Positions 13,284 through 24,500 of a stretch of DNA of 64,000 nucleotides are shown in pieces. The notes under the pieces were generated by a model. It was given only the letters and a program-made list of their open reading frames with translations, made no database searches and was not told where the DNA came from. The position numbers and the translations under genes were made by a program. The stretch is from [Phialemoniopsis] sp. UDSM-2020. Taxonomy: Eukaryota > Ascomycota > Sordariomycetes > Thyridiales > Thyridiaceae. How positions within the stretch are numbered: the stretch's first letter is position 1; each line of letters starts with the position of its first letter. Location: positions 7,316,001-7,380,000 of the forward strand of contig JAEILZ010000001.1 in NCBI GenBank assembly GCA_018873225.1, in the 5' to 3' direction.

Positions 13284-14178
13284 TTATAGCAGGAAGGCAG
13301 CAGCAAAGAGGGAGGCAGCACCAGCACCCAGCACGGCAGCCGACTTGCTGACAAGAGAAGCTCCGGCGATGGGGATGCTCGACTGGGTAGGGACCGAGGT
13401 AGCGCCTCCAGTACCAATGGGAACCTTAGTCGTCGTCGTGGTGCAGTTGTCGGTGGGAACGGGGGTAGGGCCGGCCTGGACCTGCTCAAAGTTGGCGCAG
13501 GAGATACGGGTCTTGTTGGCAAAGTGCAGGACAAAGCTGAGGTTGCCGAAGAAGCCAGGGTCGGTGTTGAGAGTCGAGGCGTAGAGGTCGGTGTAGGAAG
13601 CCTCAAAGGGGTCCGACGTGATCTTACCATGCTTGCCGCTCAGGTCACCGACTTCGCAAGTCTGGGGAGCCTTACTCTCGCAGGGAGGGTCGTCCTTGCG
13701 CAGATAAGGGTCGATGTGGCTGTTGGCAGCAGTGCAGTTGCCATTAGCAGGGACGGGGGCGTTGTGGAGATGGTAGGCTACGGCGTGTTAGTCGACGCTG
13801 CTGGCCCCTAATAAAACCTGTTGCGGAACTTACTGAACGGGCCACCCTCCTTGGGCAGGTTAGAGAAGTGCACCTTGAAGATGACACCAACACCATCGGG
13901 GCTGGCAACGGCCGAGATCGAGCCCTTAGCATTGCCACCCTCGGGGTACGCAGTCTTAGTGAAGGCAGTCTCGGGAAGGCTGGCAGAGTAGACAACTCCA
14001 GGAGGGTTGTTCTTGACCACCGGGGCGTCTCCGAGCTCCTACGGACGCAAAAAAGTCAGCCTAAGCAAGCTTACACTCGTGGATCGAGGTACAGGGCAGA
14101 ACATACGCCAGTCTTGTCCTGGGCGGCCACGCCGACAGCGGCGATGGACAGCAGGGAGAGGGTGCTTTGGAAGCGCAT
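13284..14178 (-). CDS. extracellular GPI-anchored Cu-only superoxide dismutase
   Basis: Predicted exons 14178-14107, 14038-13834 and 13777-13284 give about 256 aa. The N-terminus (MRFQSTLSLLSIAAVGVAAQ) is a typical signal peptide. The core matches the fungal cell-surface superoxide dismutase family (Candida Sod4/5/6-like): KVHFSNLPKEGGPF, then YHLHNAPVPANGNC, NSHIDPY, PPCE, TCEVGDLSGKHGKI and a late CANFEQ. The YHLH, SHID and GKHG histidines fit copper ligation. The C-terminus has a Thr/Ser/Pro-rich spacer and a terminal hydrophobic segment ending FAAAFLL, as expected for GPI attachment. The family converts superoxide to peroxide outside the cell and is used against host or environmental oxidative burst. 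N-glycosylation sequons are visible (NCT, NLS, NKT). Exon phases agree. The neighbours give no pathway context. Confidence 0.88.
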
Positions 14179-17100
14179 CTTGACTAGTTTGCGTGGAATG
14201 GGTGGACGTAGGCGTGTCTTGGCGAGTGAACTGAAGCGAGTGGTGTCACTGCGGTTTGGTATGGCCTAGAGTGAATGTCAGAGCTTATGAGAGACGCGAC
14301 GAAAGCTGCTCACGACACGGTAAACGTACCTGAGAAGAGTATTGTCTAGGATCCTTAGGAGAGAAAAGATATCTTGAGGACTGAAAATGAGGGACTAGGA
14401 GAGATAGATGATGTGTGGAGGAGGAGGATGCACGCATGCAGGAGGGAGGCGGAGGCAATCTTATAATAAACAAGCCATGTTCCACCTGTACGAGCAAAAG
14501 CAGCGATGGGGGAGCAGGTGCGGATGTGTAAGGTTGATCAGAGACATGCACGCACACACACACACACAGCAGGTACCCAAGTGCGGTAGGTGGTGGGTAC
14601 CTATTTGGGGAATCAAGAAGCAGGGATGGATGGTCTGTATGTTCCCGGCCGGGTGGCAGGGCAAGGGCTCCCACGACCACACATGGTGGCCGATCCCTCT
14701 TGAAGGATCCATTAATTTACAGATGGATGGATGTACCTGAAGTAGGTACCTTGCAGCAACAGCAGCAGTCGCCTTTTCTCTCTGGCCAATTCAAGTCGCC
14801 TAGACTGAACCAGGCTGAGACAATCGCCGCTACCTACGCCGCATCACGCCAAATACGGACTTGGAGTTTTGGCAATATCGCTGCACCTCGCAAACTTCAT
14901 CGCAAGCAATCAATGGATCAACCACGTCCCCAATGCCTCCCTTCACTCCTCTCTCCTCAGAGATCCGAGGGCCCGAGATGATGGGAACTTGGTCAATAAT
15001 ACCGGGCTTAACATGATGTCAAGCATGCATGGCGGGTAAAATGGCTCTTGTTAATCACATCTCCACTCGCCCTGCCTCTCCACAAGGCTTGGCACCTCTA
15101 CACTGACCACATCACATCCCAACATCACGAATCCTTGGGTCATACCTGCTTAACCCAGAAAAGACGGAGATCTGCGCGCGCTGCCATCCCCCTTCCCCTC
15201 TCTTTCCCTAAAGTACATACATGGCTACACAACGGAAGGGGTTATGGTGAGGGTGATGGTGCGTCTGGAGGCGCACTTGCAAAAAGAAACAATGACAACA
15301 ATGCCCCTGCCGCTGTCTGTTAAGTGTTTCGTTTCGACCAACGAGTTGGTGCTGACGGCTAGTCCAAGCACATGCACAAAGGAAGCGCCCTGAACATGTT
15401 TCGACGCTGCGGCTACCCAGGAACGGCTACTGGCTCTCGGGCTGGCTTTTGGGCTGTCAGCATGCATGTTGAACCCTCCAGCCACCCATGCCACCAAACC
15501 AACACTAGCACGACTGGTCTCTTCTTGGCCATTCCGCATCGCTACCTGTCCTTATTTTCGGATCGACATCGCGCTTTTCCCTTTAATCCCACAAGTCACC
15601 GATACCTTACTTAACTATGGAGCATGTAGATGGGAAAGTCGGAAGCCGAGCATGAAGGAGAGGAACCGCAAAGATGGAGCCCAGTAGGTATCGAACAATT
15701 TGGGGGCGGTCGTTTCTTGCCTCCGCACTCACTCCAGAGCGATCTGCATCAATGCCACGGAGCCTAGGAACCCCTGTCGATTCCCTTTTCAGCGACCCTC
15801 ATCTCCCGAAATTAATCACTGTCCATAACGGTTGAAATGGTCACAGTCACAATGACGAATGTCGGAACAAGAGGCTAGAGCATTTGCCAATGGCTCAATC
15901 TTTAGCACAATGCAATCCTCACAATCCATCGGGACCTGCGCATGGGTTGACAATTGCCTGGCGACGTGACGGATTGTGATGACAAGAATTTCGTTCCCTG
16001 TAGCAACAGCAGCGCGACCTTGGACAAAGTGACTGGCGGTCACGGCGCCTGCCGATCGACATGCATTGCTTCTTGTTAGCGTGGCGTGGGCTTTGTTTTC
16101 ACTCGGAGCCGCCAGCGACCAGTCGCTGAATTGTACACCTGACAGGTCTAACAAGACAGCGTGGGCAGGTACGGACAAGACGGAGCAGGCGAGGTGTGGA
16201 TCTGCCCAGCCAGATCTGCGAAAGCCCGTCCTGTCCACGATGCGCCGGCTTTGAAGCTATTCATCACCACGACGCCTCTCTACGGATCTAATAACGTAAG
16301 TAGGCTACTTGCGAGCAAGCAGCTCGGCGATCACGTCCATAATTGAGGAGGAGTTTTTATCTCGTACATCTTATCAGATCTTTCCCGCCCACATATTCTG
16401 CAAGACTACTTCGAGCCAAAGCAGCGGCAGCTTCGGGGATTCTTCTGGCCGGTCCTCGGTTTGATCACGAGATCGATGCAGTCCCGGGCCAGAAGACAGC
16501 AGCCGCCGGCAGAGTCTCCGATTTGAAGATACTTACCTAGTGTACCATACCTCCCAGACGCACAAGATTCTGCGAAATGAGCAGGGTGGTAAGGATCTGG
16601 TTCCCAGAACCGCGGGAAGCACAGGCACCCCCTGACAGTGGCCGGTGTTTCAACCCGCTACAGCCAATGATGCAGGGGCTTGGCGTTTCTTTCAGCCTGA
16701 GAGCCAACGGTGTTTGACCGTTGCCCCTGCAGCTGATCCTTTGTGACAGTGCACCACAGAGGCTCGAGCTCTGAGAGGCTGGTATGCAGTCGATGGAGGT
16801 AGGTTGGCTGCAGCATGCATCTCTCGGCCGTGCAGATATCACAGCACAATGATACAGAACAATCCCGTCTATGGCCATGGTGAATGTTTACTTTCGTCTG
16901 ATCCCAGCAGTCCTCTAATTGGAATAATTTCTCGCTCGTCTAGCATTCGCTCCTGTCAGCACTATCCTATTGAGCCTGCAGAACGGGGTCAGCCACTCGC
17001 ATGCTTAAGCCGACGTAGGTGAAACATACTCAATGCATCCTCCCCAAGTGCTTTCGTAAAAAAACAAATATTCTGTCCTCCAAAGGGGCCGCATCTGCAG

Positions 17101-17980
17101 GGCTGAGGCGAGGTAGCCTCAGCCCTGCCTTCCTCAGCCCCGGGCCCTGTTTCACGACCAGTCGGTGGGTGCAACATATGGCCAACAGTCTGAGCGAGGC
17201 AGAAGCCTCTAACCACAAGCCACCTCCAGGGCTGTTAAGCATGAAAGGCATACTTGACGAACGGCTTCTCTTAGTCTGGGAGTGGACGTCGATTGAGTTA
17301 CTTACCTTGTCGGAATCGGTTTGTAAAGCCTAATAACTCTATTCTGAGTCTAAAATCGGGTGTGATTGGGAGCGAAATATGTGCGTTGACAATTCATGTA
17401 GGTCTACAAAATTTGACAACTCGCAAGTGAAATCATTGCACAGCGCGTTCATTTCATTTCTTTGAATTCGCTACTTCATTCGAGCTTGCGTTGCCTCTGG
17501 TGCAAGACAAAGGTGCAGACAACTTGAATACAATTGTGCACAATTATTGCAGGTATTGACTATTACGTAGTACCTATGTTCTCAGTCTGTCAATACCTAT
17601 CTTGTGCCTGCCCATTGCTAACAAAGTGTGCCCAAACATCTGGTCATCAAGTAAGTCAGCAGGTAACTATCACTTACACGGGATGAACCGCCCTGAGTGC
17701 ACGGACCTCTGCCTAGGAGTAACTGCAGCTGGGGAGCGCCGAACCCATAAATTCACGTGCGCAAAGCCACGTCTCCCCATTTCCCATCCAGCTATCGTGT
17801 CCCTATCGGGAGCTCCAGATAGGTGGTCAGAATAGCTTCTAGACCCAATTGACTTTCGACATTCCAAAAAAGTACCAACTCCACGATTTCGACCGTCCAC
17901 GATCAGTTTCACTCACTGCCCTCCAGCTGCCTATCCCCGAATCGAATCGACCCTTGTAACCAACACCCACGCACACAAGA
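14179..17980. other. intergenic region, no supported gene
   Basis: About 3.8 kb. The left part is the upstream region of the superoxide dismutase gene and contains a TATA-like TTATAATAA at 14461-14469, a CA microsatellite near 14555-14568 and a GTACCT/AGGTAC inverted pair at 14733-14749. The right part includes the DAD1 promoter and 5' leader. Open frames such as the one at 15816-16238 (minus) lack recognisable features. Confidence 0.55.
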
Positions 17981-18669
17981 ATGGCGCCCAAGCGCAACGC
18001 CCGCGACATCACGCCCGCTGCGCCGGCCGCAGCGGCGTCGTCATCATCGGCCGCTACCTCGTCGCCCGTGGCCCCCGTGGCCAAGGCGTCCAGGACGAGC
18101 CCTGCCGCCGCTGCCGGCGCCAGCGGATCCCAAGGCTGGGACAAGGTCGTCGTCAACCTCGCCAACTACTACCAGGAGCAGACCCCCCAGCGGACCAAGC
18201 TGCTCGACGCCTTCATGGCTTTCCTCGTCGCCGTCGGCGGCCTGCAATTCGTCTACTGCGTCCTGGCCGGCAACTATGTATGTCCCTTTCGATCATGCCG
18301 GACGGGACATTGGTCCCCCCGAGACTTGGACAAACAGCTAATTCCTGCGTTGATAGCCTTTCAATGCCTTCTTGTCTGGCTTCTCGGCCACAGTGGGCCA
18401 ATTCGTCCTGACTGGTAAGTCGCATACTGGAGACATGTATATGCAGAAAGGATATGCTAATAGTCCAAACTCCAGCATCCCTCCGAATTCAGACCACTGA
18501 CGCAAACAAGTCTGATTTCCCCTCGGTATCACCCGAGAGGTATGGCCATTACCTTGTACAATACTCTTTATTCAGATCACCAGGACTAATCGTCTTTCAC
18601 AGGGCCTTTGCCGACTTTGTCGTGTGCAGTCTTATCCTGCACTTCTTTTGCGTCAACTTCATCAACTAA
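17981..18669 (+). CDS. OST2: oligosaccharyltransferase subunit DAD1/Ost2
   Basis: Predicted exons 17981-18277, 18357-18414, 18476-18539 and 18603-18669 give about 161 aa. DAD1/Ost2 is a small membrane subunit of the ER oligosaccharyltransferase, which transfers the Glc3Man9GlcNAc2 glycan to asparagine on nascent proteins. After a roughly 48-residue Ala/Ser-rich N-terminal extension the sequence matches the family: NYYQEQTPQRTKLLDAFMAF, GGLQFVYCVLAGNYPFNAFL, SGFSATVGQFVLTASLR, and the C-terminal end FADFVVCSLILHFFCVNFIN, which is highly conserved. Three hydrophobic segments are visible. All splice phases agree (0, 1, 2). The start was chosen as the first ATG of the open frame with a purine-rich upstream context. 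It is convergent with the GRASP gene. Confidence 0.95.
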
Positions 18670-18986
18670 AAAGCGAAGGAGGAGGGTGGGATTTTGGTAG
18701 GCGAGGTGGATGTAAGGATACCTATGCTCAATGGGTTGTAGGGACCTCAGCCAAACAACGAGATCGAACGAGGGAAAAGCCCAGCAAGGGCGATAGACTT
18801 TGTCACATTTGTACATTCTAGAATGAGCGCACGGGCGTTACTTGGGCCAAGTCAAACAGAAAGCCAACAATGAACATAAATCACGGATTTTTTCGGTCTT
18901 CCGTCTATGATGCTCTTGACTGCTCTTCCAATTGGCAATACGCTAACCTTGCATCACACACAAGATGGTGGGAATCATACAAACAC
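18670..18986. other. convergent 3' intergenic spacer
   Basis: 317 nt between the stop codons of DAD1/Ost2 (+) and the GRASP gene (-). It should contain both 3' UTRs. No gene or clear repeat is seen. Confidence 0.6.
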
Positions 18987-20145
18987 CTAGTCTTCAGCTG
19001 CCCCCTCGCCTTCGCCCTCCGCTGCTGGCGTCGGCGTGCCTGCTTTCGGCGGCCCGCCCTTCGGCGGTCCGGCACCTGCTTTCGGCGGCGGGGCTACCGG
19101 CGTGCGACTCCTGTCCGGCGCATTGTCCAGCTCCCTGCTCTTCTTCTCCTCCTCCTTGAGGTAGTCATCCATCAGGCTGTTCTGCCCGTGGCCCCGCCGC
19201 TCCTTCTTCTTGCCCCGCGGCGGCGCGCTCATCGGTGTCGTGCCCACCATCTGCGCCGGCACCAAAAAGTCCGCCGTCGACCCTGCCTCGCCGCCGGCCG
19301 CCGGCACAAACGTGCTCGGGTCTCCCCCGCCTTCGGCCCCACCACCACCGGGTCCGGACACCGTCTCGAACGCAACACCAGCGGCCGAAGGCTTCTCCGA
19401 GTCGCCCGACTCGAACATCATCTCGCCCGGCGCGTCGACGGGCTCGCTCAGCGGGGCGGGCAGGCGGTGCAGCGCGCCGTAGCCCAGGACGCAGCCGAGG
19501 GCGCCCTCGCCGCCCCAGTCGCGGCTGGGCTGGATGGTGACCTCGCGCGTGACGTTGTACTCGTTGTTGTAGACCCACAGGCGCAAGGGACGGCCGATGT
19601 GGTCCTCGACGAGCTCGCCGAGGCCGCTCTCGCCGTGCAGGACGCCCTCGGGGGTGCCGAGGATGTAGTCGCTGTAGGGCAGGAGGCCCGCGGCGTCGGC
19701 GGGCGAGTTGGCGGGGACGTCGAGGACGTGCCAGATGTTGGAGACGGCCGAGAGGGAGGTCCACTGCAGGGTCAGGCCGAGGGAGGGGTTGTCGGCGGGG
19801 ACGGGGATGTGCAGGGCTCGCGTGCGCTGGCCCTTTGCGCTCCACAGGCCGAGCATTACTGAGCCGCCCGCGCAGTTGCGGACCTCTTGCGCAAAGAGCC
19901 TGGGGTCGGAGTCGTCCTGGCACGTCTTAGCTCCCCGTCACATAGCCAGAGTTATATAGGAGGTCAGCTCTTACAATCATGCGGCCATTGATGCCGACGA
20001 CAAAGTCGAACCACGGCTCAATACCGAGCTGCAAGTTGGTGTTGCGCAGGACCTGGAAGCCAAAGGCGCCGTGCGAGGACGCATCCTTTTGCGCCTGCGG
20101 GTCGCCATCGAGGCGGGATATGAAGCGATTGAGAGCGTTGAACAT
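18987..20145 (-). CDS. GRH1: Golgi reassembly-stacking protein (GRASP/Grh1 family)
   Basis: Predicted exons 20145-19975 and 19916-18987 give about 366 aa. GRASP proteins tether Golgi cisternae and COPII vesicles and act in unconventional secretion. The first roughly 210 residues form the paired PDZ-like GRASP core: GAFGFQVLRN, PWFDFVVGING, then NIWHVLDVPANSPADAAGL and SDYILGTPEGVLHGE, LWVYNNEYNVTREV, GCVLGYGALHRLP. The C-terminal third is Pro/Gly/Ala/Ser-rich and disordered, as in the family. The start MFNALNRF has no glycine at position 2, so the N-myristoylation used by animal GRASPs is not expected; fungal Grh1 instead uses an acetylated amphipathic N-terminus. The gene is divergent from TGS1 across 368 nt. 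Phase 0 intron with consensus ends. Confidence 0.93.
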
Positions 20146-20513
20146 GACGATCCTGCTCTAATGACTGACTATGGGGTTGTAGTTCCACTGGCTTTGATTG
20201 TTGGCAATAGGACTCAAGTGCTAATCGCAAGTATGAAGGGTTGACGTCGAGTTTAGATATGGGTAAGGGTAAAGAATGAAGCAACCCTGTCATTAAGCCG
20301 TTGGAGTCTGGTACCTGAAGCTACAAAATAGACTAGACCTACGTAAGAGGTGGAGCTGGCCCAAGCTCCCGCACCTCAGGTGGAGCCAAACTCAGTCTGG
20401 CCTCCACCGAAAACTCTCACTCACTCACGGAGTCACGGAGTACCTTAGCTTCTTCAACCTCAAGCTTTGAAGGGTCACTTGAGAGAGAAAGAATCTCTCG
20501 ATCCTAATCATCC
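20146..20513. promoter_or_regulatory. shared divergent promoter region, GRASP / TGS1
   Basis: 368 nt separate two divergent start codons. It must contain both core promoters unless these overlap coding sequence. Directly visible features are CT/CA-rich stretches and a run with repeated CACTCACTCACGGAGTCACGG near 20418-20440. No definite TATA box was identified. Confidence 0.5.
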
Positions 20514-21419
20514 ATGCCTCACGAGATTGCTCAGAAAGAAGGGGACACCCCCAAGAAACCACTCATCATGAACACTGCCTCCAGGCTCCCACTCACCTCC
20601 GAGTGTCATCACTACTACGATATCAGTGAGGTACCGTGGGATATTCAAAAGTGAGTTTTGCTCATCATCGCCCCGTCCCTTTCGTCTCCCCCAAAAAAGA
20701 CTGACCGGCCCCCCCCATAATTCAGGTACTGGCACCAGCGCTACTCCATCTTCTCCTACTATGACGACGACGTCCAGCTCACAGACGACGCCTGGTTCGG
20801 CGTCACCCCGGAGCCCGTCGCCACGGCCATCGCCGCCGACCTCGCGGCCCGCCAGCCCGCGGGCCAGACCACGCTGATCGACCTCTTCGCCGGCGCCGGC
20901 GGCAACGTCGTCGCCTTTGCCCTGTCCGGCCGCTGGACCCGCATCGTCGCCATCGAGCGCGACGCCGCCACCCTCGCCTGCGCCCAGCACAACGCCGAGG
21001 TCTACGGCGTGCCCGAAGGGCTCATCACCTGGGTTCACGGCGACTGCTTCGACTACCTCGAGCGCCTCCGGAAGCAGCAGCAGCAGCCAGAGGAGGAGGG
21101 TGAGGGAGAAGCCCTGCTCAGCCCGCAGCTCAGGGCCGACCCGGCCTCGACCGTCATCTTCGCCAGCCCGCCCTGGGGCGGCGTGAGCTACCGCGACCAG
21201 GACATTTTTGATCTGTCCACCATGCTGCCTTACAACTTGCGGCAGCTGCACGACGCCTGCGTCCCCTTCGAGCACGCGCTCTACCTGCCGCGGACCAGTG
21301 ATCTGCGCCAGATCGCCAAGCTGGTTCCGGGGGAGCAAAAGATTGACGTCAGGCAGTACTGCATGGAGGGCGCGAGCAAAGCTATGGTCGCTTACATCCC
21401 GCCGAGTGCGGGTAGCTGA
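20514..21419 (+). CDS. TGS1: trimethylguanosine synthase (TGS1)
   Basis: Predicted exons 20514-20650 and 20726-21419 give about 276 aa. TGS1 converts the m7G cap of snRNAs and snoRNAs to the 2,2,7-trimethylguanosine cap using S-adenosylmethionine. Family landmarks are KYWHQRYSIFSYYDDDV at the exon junction, DDAWFGVTPEPVA, the SAM motif DLFAGAGGN, IERD, and the catalytic SPPWGG at about residues 193-198 followed by VSY. The intron is phase 2 with a GTGAGT donor and TTCAG acceptor. Within the domain there is a short Gln/Glu-rich insertion near residue 165. Length is close to yeast Tgs1. The 3' end is convergent with the Dop1-like gene, 99 nt away. Confidence 0.95.
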
Positions 21420-21518
21420 GCGCAACATTGCACGAAGACCCGTTTTTGGGAACCGTCACGGGCAAAAATTGGTATTTCAACCAGCGCGGCGCTTAATTCG
21501 ATCTTTTGAAGTCTACAT

Positions 21519-24500
21519 CTACAGTGCCTTGACGATGGTCCTCTCATCAAACAGGTCCTTCAGTAATCCGGCGAGGCACACATCCCAGTCCAGCGGGCCC
21601 ATCGCATACGTAGACTCGAACGCATAGATGCTCAGCTGGCTAAAAAATGGCCGTAGCACCTTGGCCACCAGCTCGTCCTTCCTCTCGAGGCTCACTTCGT
21701 CGCTGACGCCGCCCGCGCCCAGCAGCGGCGCCCGGCGGGAGCTGGCGGCCGCCATCGTCGCCGCGTGCTCGGTCTGCATCCCCGATGTGATCATCCCCGC
21801 TCCCAGCTCCTCCGACAACTCATCGGCCAAGGCCACGGGCTGGTAGTTGGCCGGCCTGTACACGGCGTCGATGGTGTCCGTGACGAACAGCCATTCGTGC
21901 AGCTGGAAGTCGTCGGGCGCCGCGCAGATGAGCAGGTCCAGCAGCTTGCAAGCCTGCATGATGGAAGGGTTGTTGTAGGCGTCGGCCGCAGCGCTGTCAT
22001 CGGGCGCTGCGATGGATGTTACGGCTGCGTGCAGCTCGGCGTTGATGACGGGCCACAGGGGCGCTAGGTGAATGGCGCTTGTCTTGAGCACGAGTGCCCG
22101 CACCACCATGTAGATCTCGGCACGGGTGGTCGATGATGGGGAAGAGGTCGACGACGCCGCGAGTAGCTCCACTAGCTTGTCCAAGATCGATTCCAGGTCC
22201 GTAACGAATGTGTCGTTGGCCGACGCTAGGATGAGCATGGTCACCCTGCGCAGATTGAGCTGCGTCTTGCGGTCAGCCTCGAGCCGCGCCGACGTCGCAC
22301 CGACGCCAAACACGATACCGGCGGTGGTCGGCGGCGTCATTCGTGCGAGGATATCCGGCATCCGCTCCTTGTCGCTGACGGTCCACTGCCGTATGAGAGG
22401 CAGCCAGTCGCTCTGGATCAATGACAACCTGGACCCGAAGAAGCGATGGTCGTTGAAGGCGTCCGTGACGTCCTTCTTCCACGCCTTCTGGTTGTTGGGC
22501 AGGCGCGACAGCTCCTGCAGCAGGACTAGCGTGCTCTTGGACACGCTGTCTGGGAAGGTCTTTGCGCGGAAGGCCGGTCCGATGATGCTGGCCGAGATAG
22601 TGGTTGCGGCCGTCAGCACGCGGTCGTTCTCGACGAGGATCTTGGGCAGGTTAGGCACGATGGAGGAGAGGATGCCGACGACGTCGTCTGCCCTTTCCGA
22701 TGGGCTCTGCAACTGGCGCGCCGTCTCCGCGGCTCGAGACTTGTCATACTGCGCATTGGAGACGTCGCTAAAGTTCATCGGCCTCGTCGTGAAGAGGGCG
22801 GTGAGGAGACGGAGGAATAGGTCCTGCGAGCAGTCAGAAATCATGTTCAGAAGTAGCAATGCTACATCCAGTAAAGACTCACCCCTAATTCACGGCGCAT
22901 CCGCCGTTGCTCTCCAAAGTTGGTGTTGTCAACCTTCTCTCCTAAGATCGCCGTGAATTCAATGAGGCTCGGCAGTGTTTGGCGGTGCGGGAACGGATTT
23001 CCCAGTAGATCTCGCAGGAACGTCATGCAATCCTGCCATATCTCGTCCATGGTGTCGTCCTCGAGTGACCTTGCGTAGTCTACTAGAAAGATGACGATAT
23101 CGGTATCCTGTAGCTCAACGGTTAGAGTGGATTTTCTGGACGGGTCCAGGGCAGCCGGGTTCGTGCGGCTGTACATGGCGTTGAAGATGGCCGGGATGGT
23201 GTGCTTTGGCCTCGAGCCGTCGAGAACGGGCAAGAGATTGAAGACGGCCCCGTGCTTGGAGGTGTCGGGCGAGTCTAGGGAGACGCGCCATATCTCCATG
23301 ACCGTCTCCAAGCACTCTAATGTCTCGGCAGCGAAAAGATGCTCGAGGAGCCGCCGGGCACGGTTCCTCATGCGTAGCGAGGTATAGGAGAAAGACGCCG
23401 CCGAGGATGCGTCCTGCGAAGTGCTGTCGCTGCCCTGTCCCCATGACCATATTTTGAAGCAGATCCGCACGGCGTCTTGGAAAGCCAGCAGCACCGTGAG
23501 CCTGTCATTCGCGGTAGCGCTCCTTGTTTGGGGCGCGTCTGTGGAAAATATGTTGCCGAAGAAGCTCTGCGGCTGCTCTGGGCTCTTCACAACCTGCGCG
23601 CGGGCTTCCTCGACCAGGAGCGCTTCGTGCCCCTTTGCGAGCACCTGCTCGAGCGCGTTCAATAAGCATATAAGGGTAGACTCGGGAACACCGAGCTGCT
23701 CATCAGTGACGGAGCCCTGTCGGAATGTGTTTTGTAGACCTGTAAAGGTCGAGTTGACCTCGGTACACAGTGTCTCTACTAAAGGAATGAGCACCTGGAA
23801 GATCGAATCCGAATAAAGTGGCAGACATCCGGACAGAAAGTTCACCCAGCTCTCTAGAACTGGACGGCTCGTTGCAGAACTCAACCCAGCCTGCAAACAC
23901 TTGAGCAGTGTAGGTGGAGGAGCCAGCATCCTGGGTGGCAGCTTTTCATCTGTCAACGAATGCCTGACATTCTTTGTGGGGTCGATGCTCATCGCACGCT
24001 GTTTCTCGCGAGGGGGGGATGAAGGGGGCTCTGGAATAAGTATGTCACGGAGTTTGAGAGCAGCAAACACAGCATCCAACAGCAGGACCTGAACGTAGGG
24101 GTCTGTGCCATGCATGGACCGCATGAGATGCTCTAGGAGAGCATCCTCTAGGTGAAGGCGGGCGAGATTGTCGGCGTGCGGACTTAGGAGTATTTGATGG
24201 AGTACGGTGAGAGCGTAGCGGTGGAGCTGCGCGACGCGATCTCCTGCGTCGATATCAGAGGATCCCTCACAAGATATGCATCTCAGGCAGACCTGCAAGA
24301 AAAACTCTTGGAAGGTGATGTCGGCATCCGAGCCGGCTACGGTGGTCAGCACTGAAGACCATACTTGAGACTAGGCAACTTACTGATTTTTGAACAGCCA
24401 GACTGGCCATCGCCAGCGGACAAGGTTCGACGTGCAAGCATAGCATGAAACGAGTCAGGTGCCCAGCGTAGTACATTAGACAGCGTTCGCAAGTAATAGA

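Noticed and set aside
15816..16238. 140-aa open frame on the minus strand
   Set aside because: No recognisable motif, no matching splice neighbours and composition like the surrounding intergenic DNA.
20508..21428. 306-aa minus-strand frame opposite TGS1
   Set aside because: The plus-strand frame carries the TGS1 motifs and correct splicing; the antisense frame has none.
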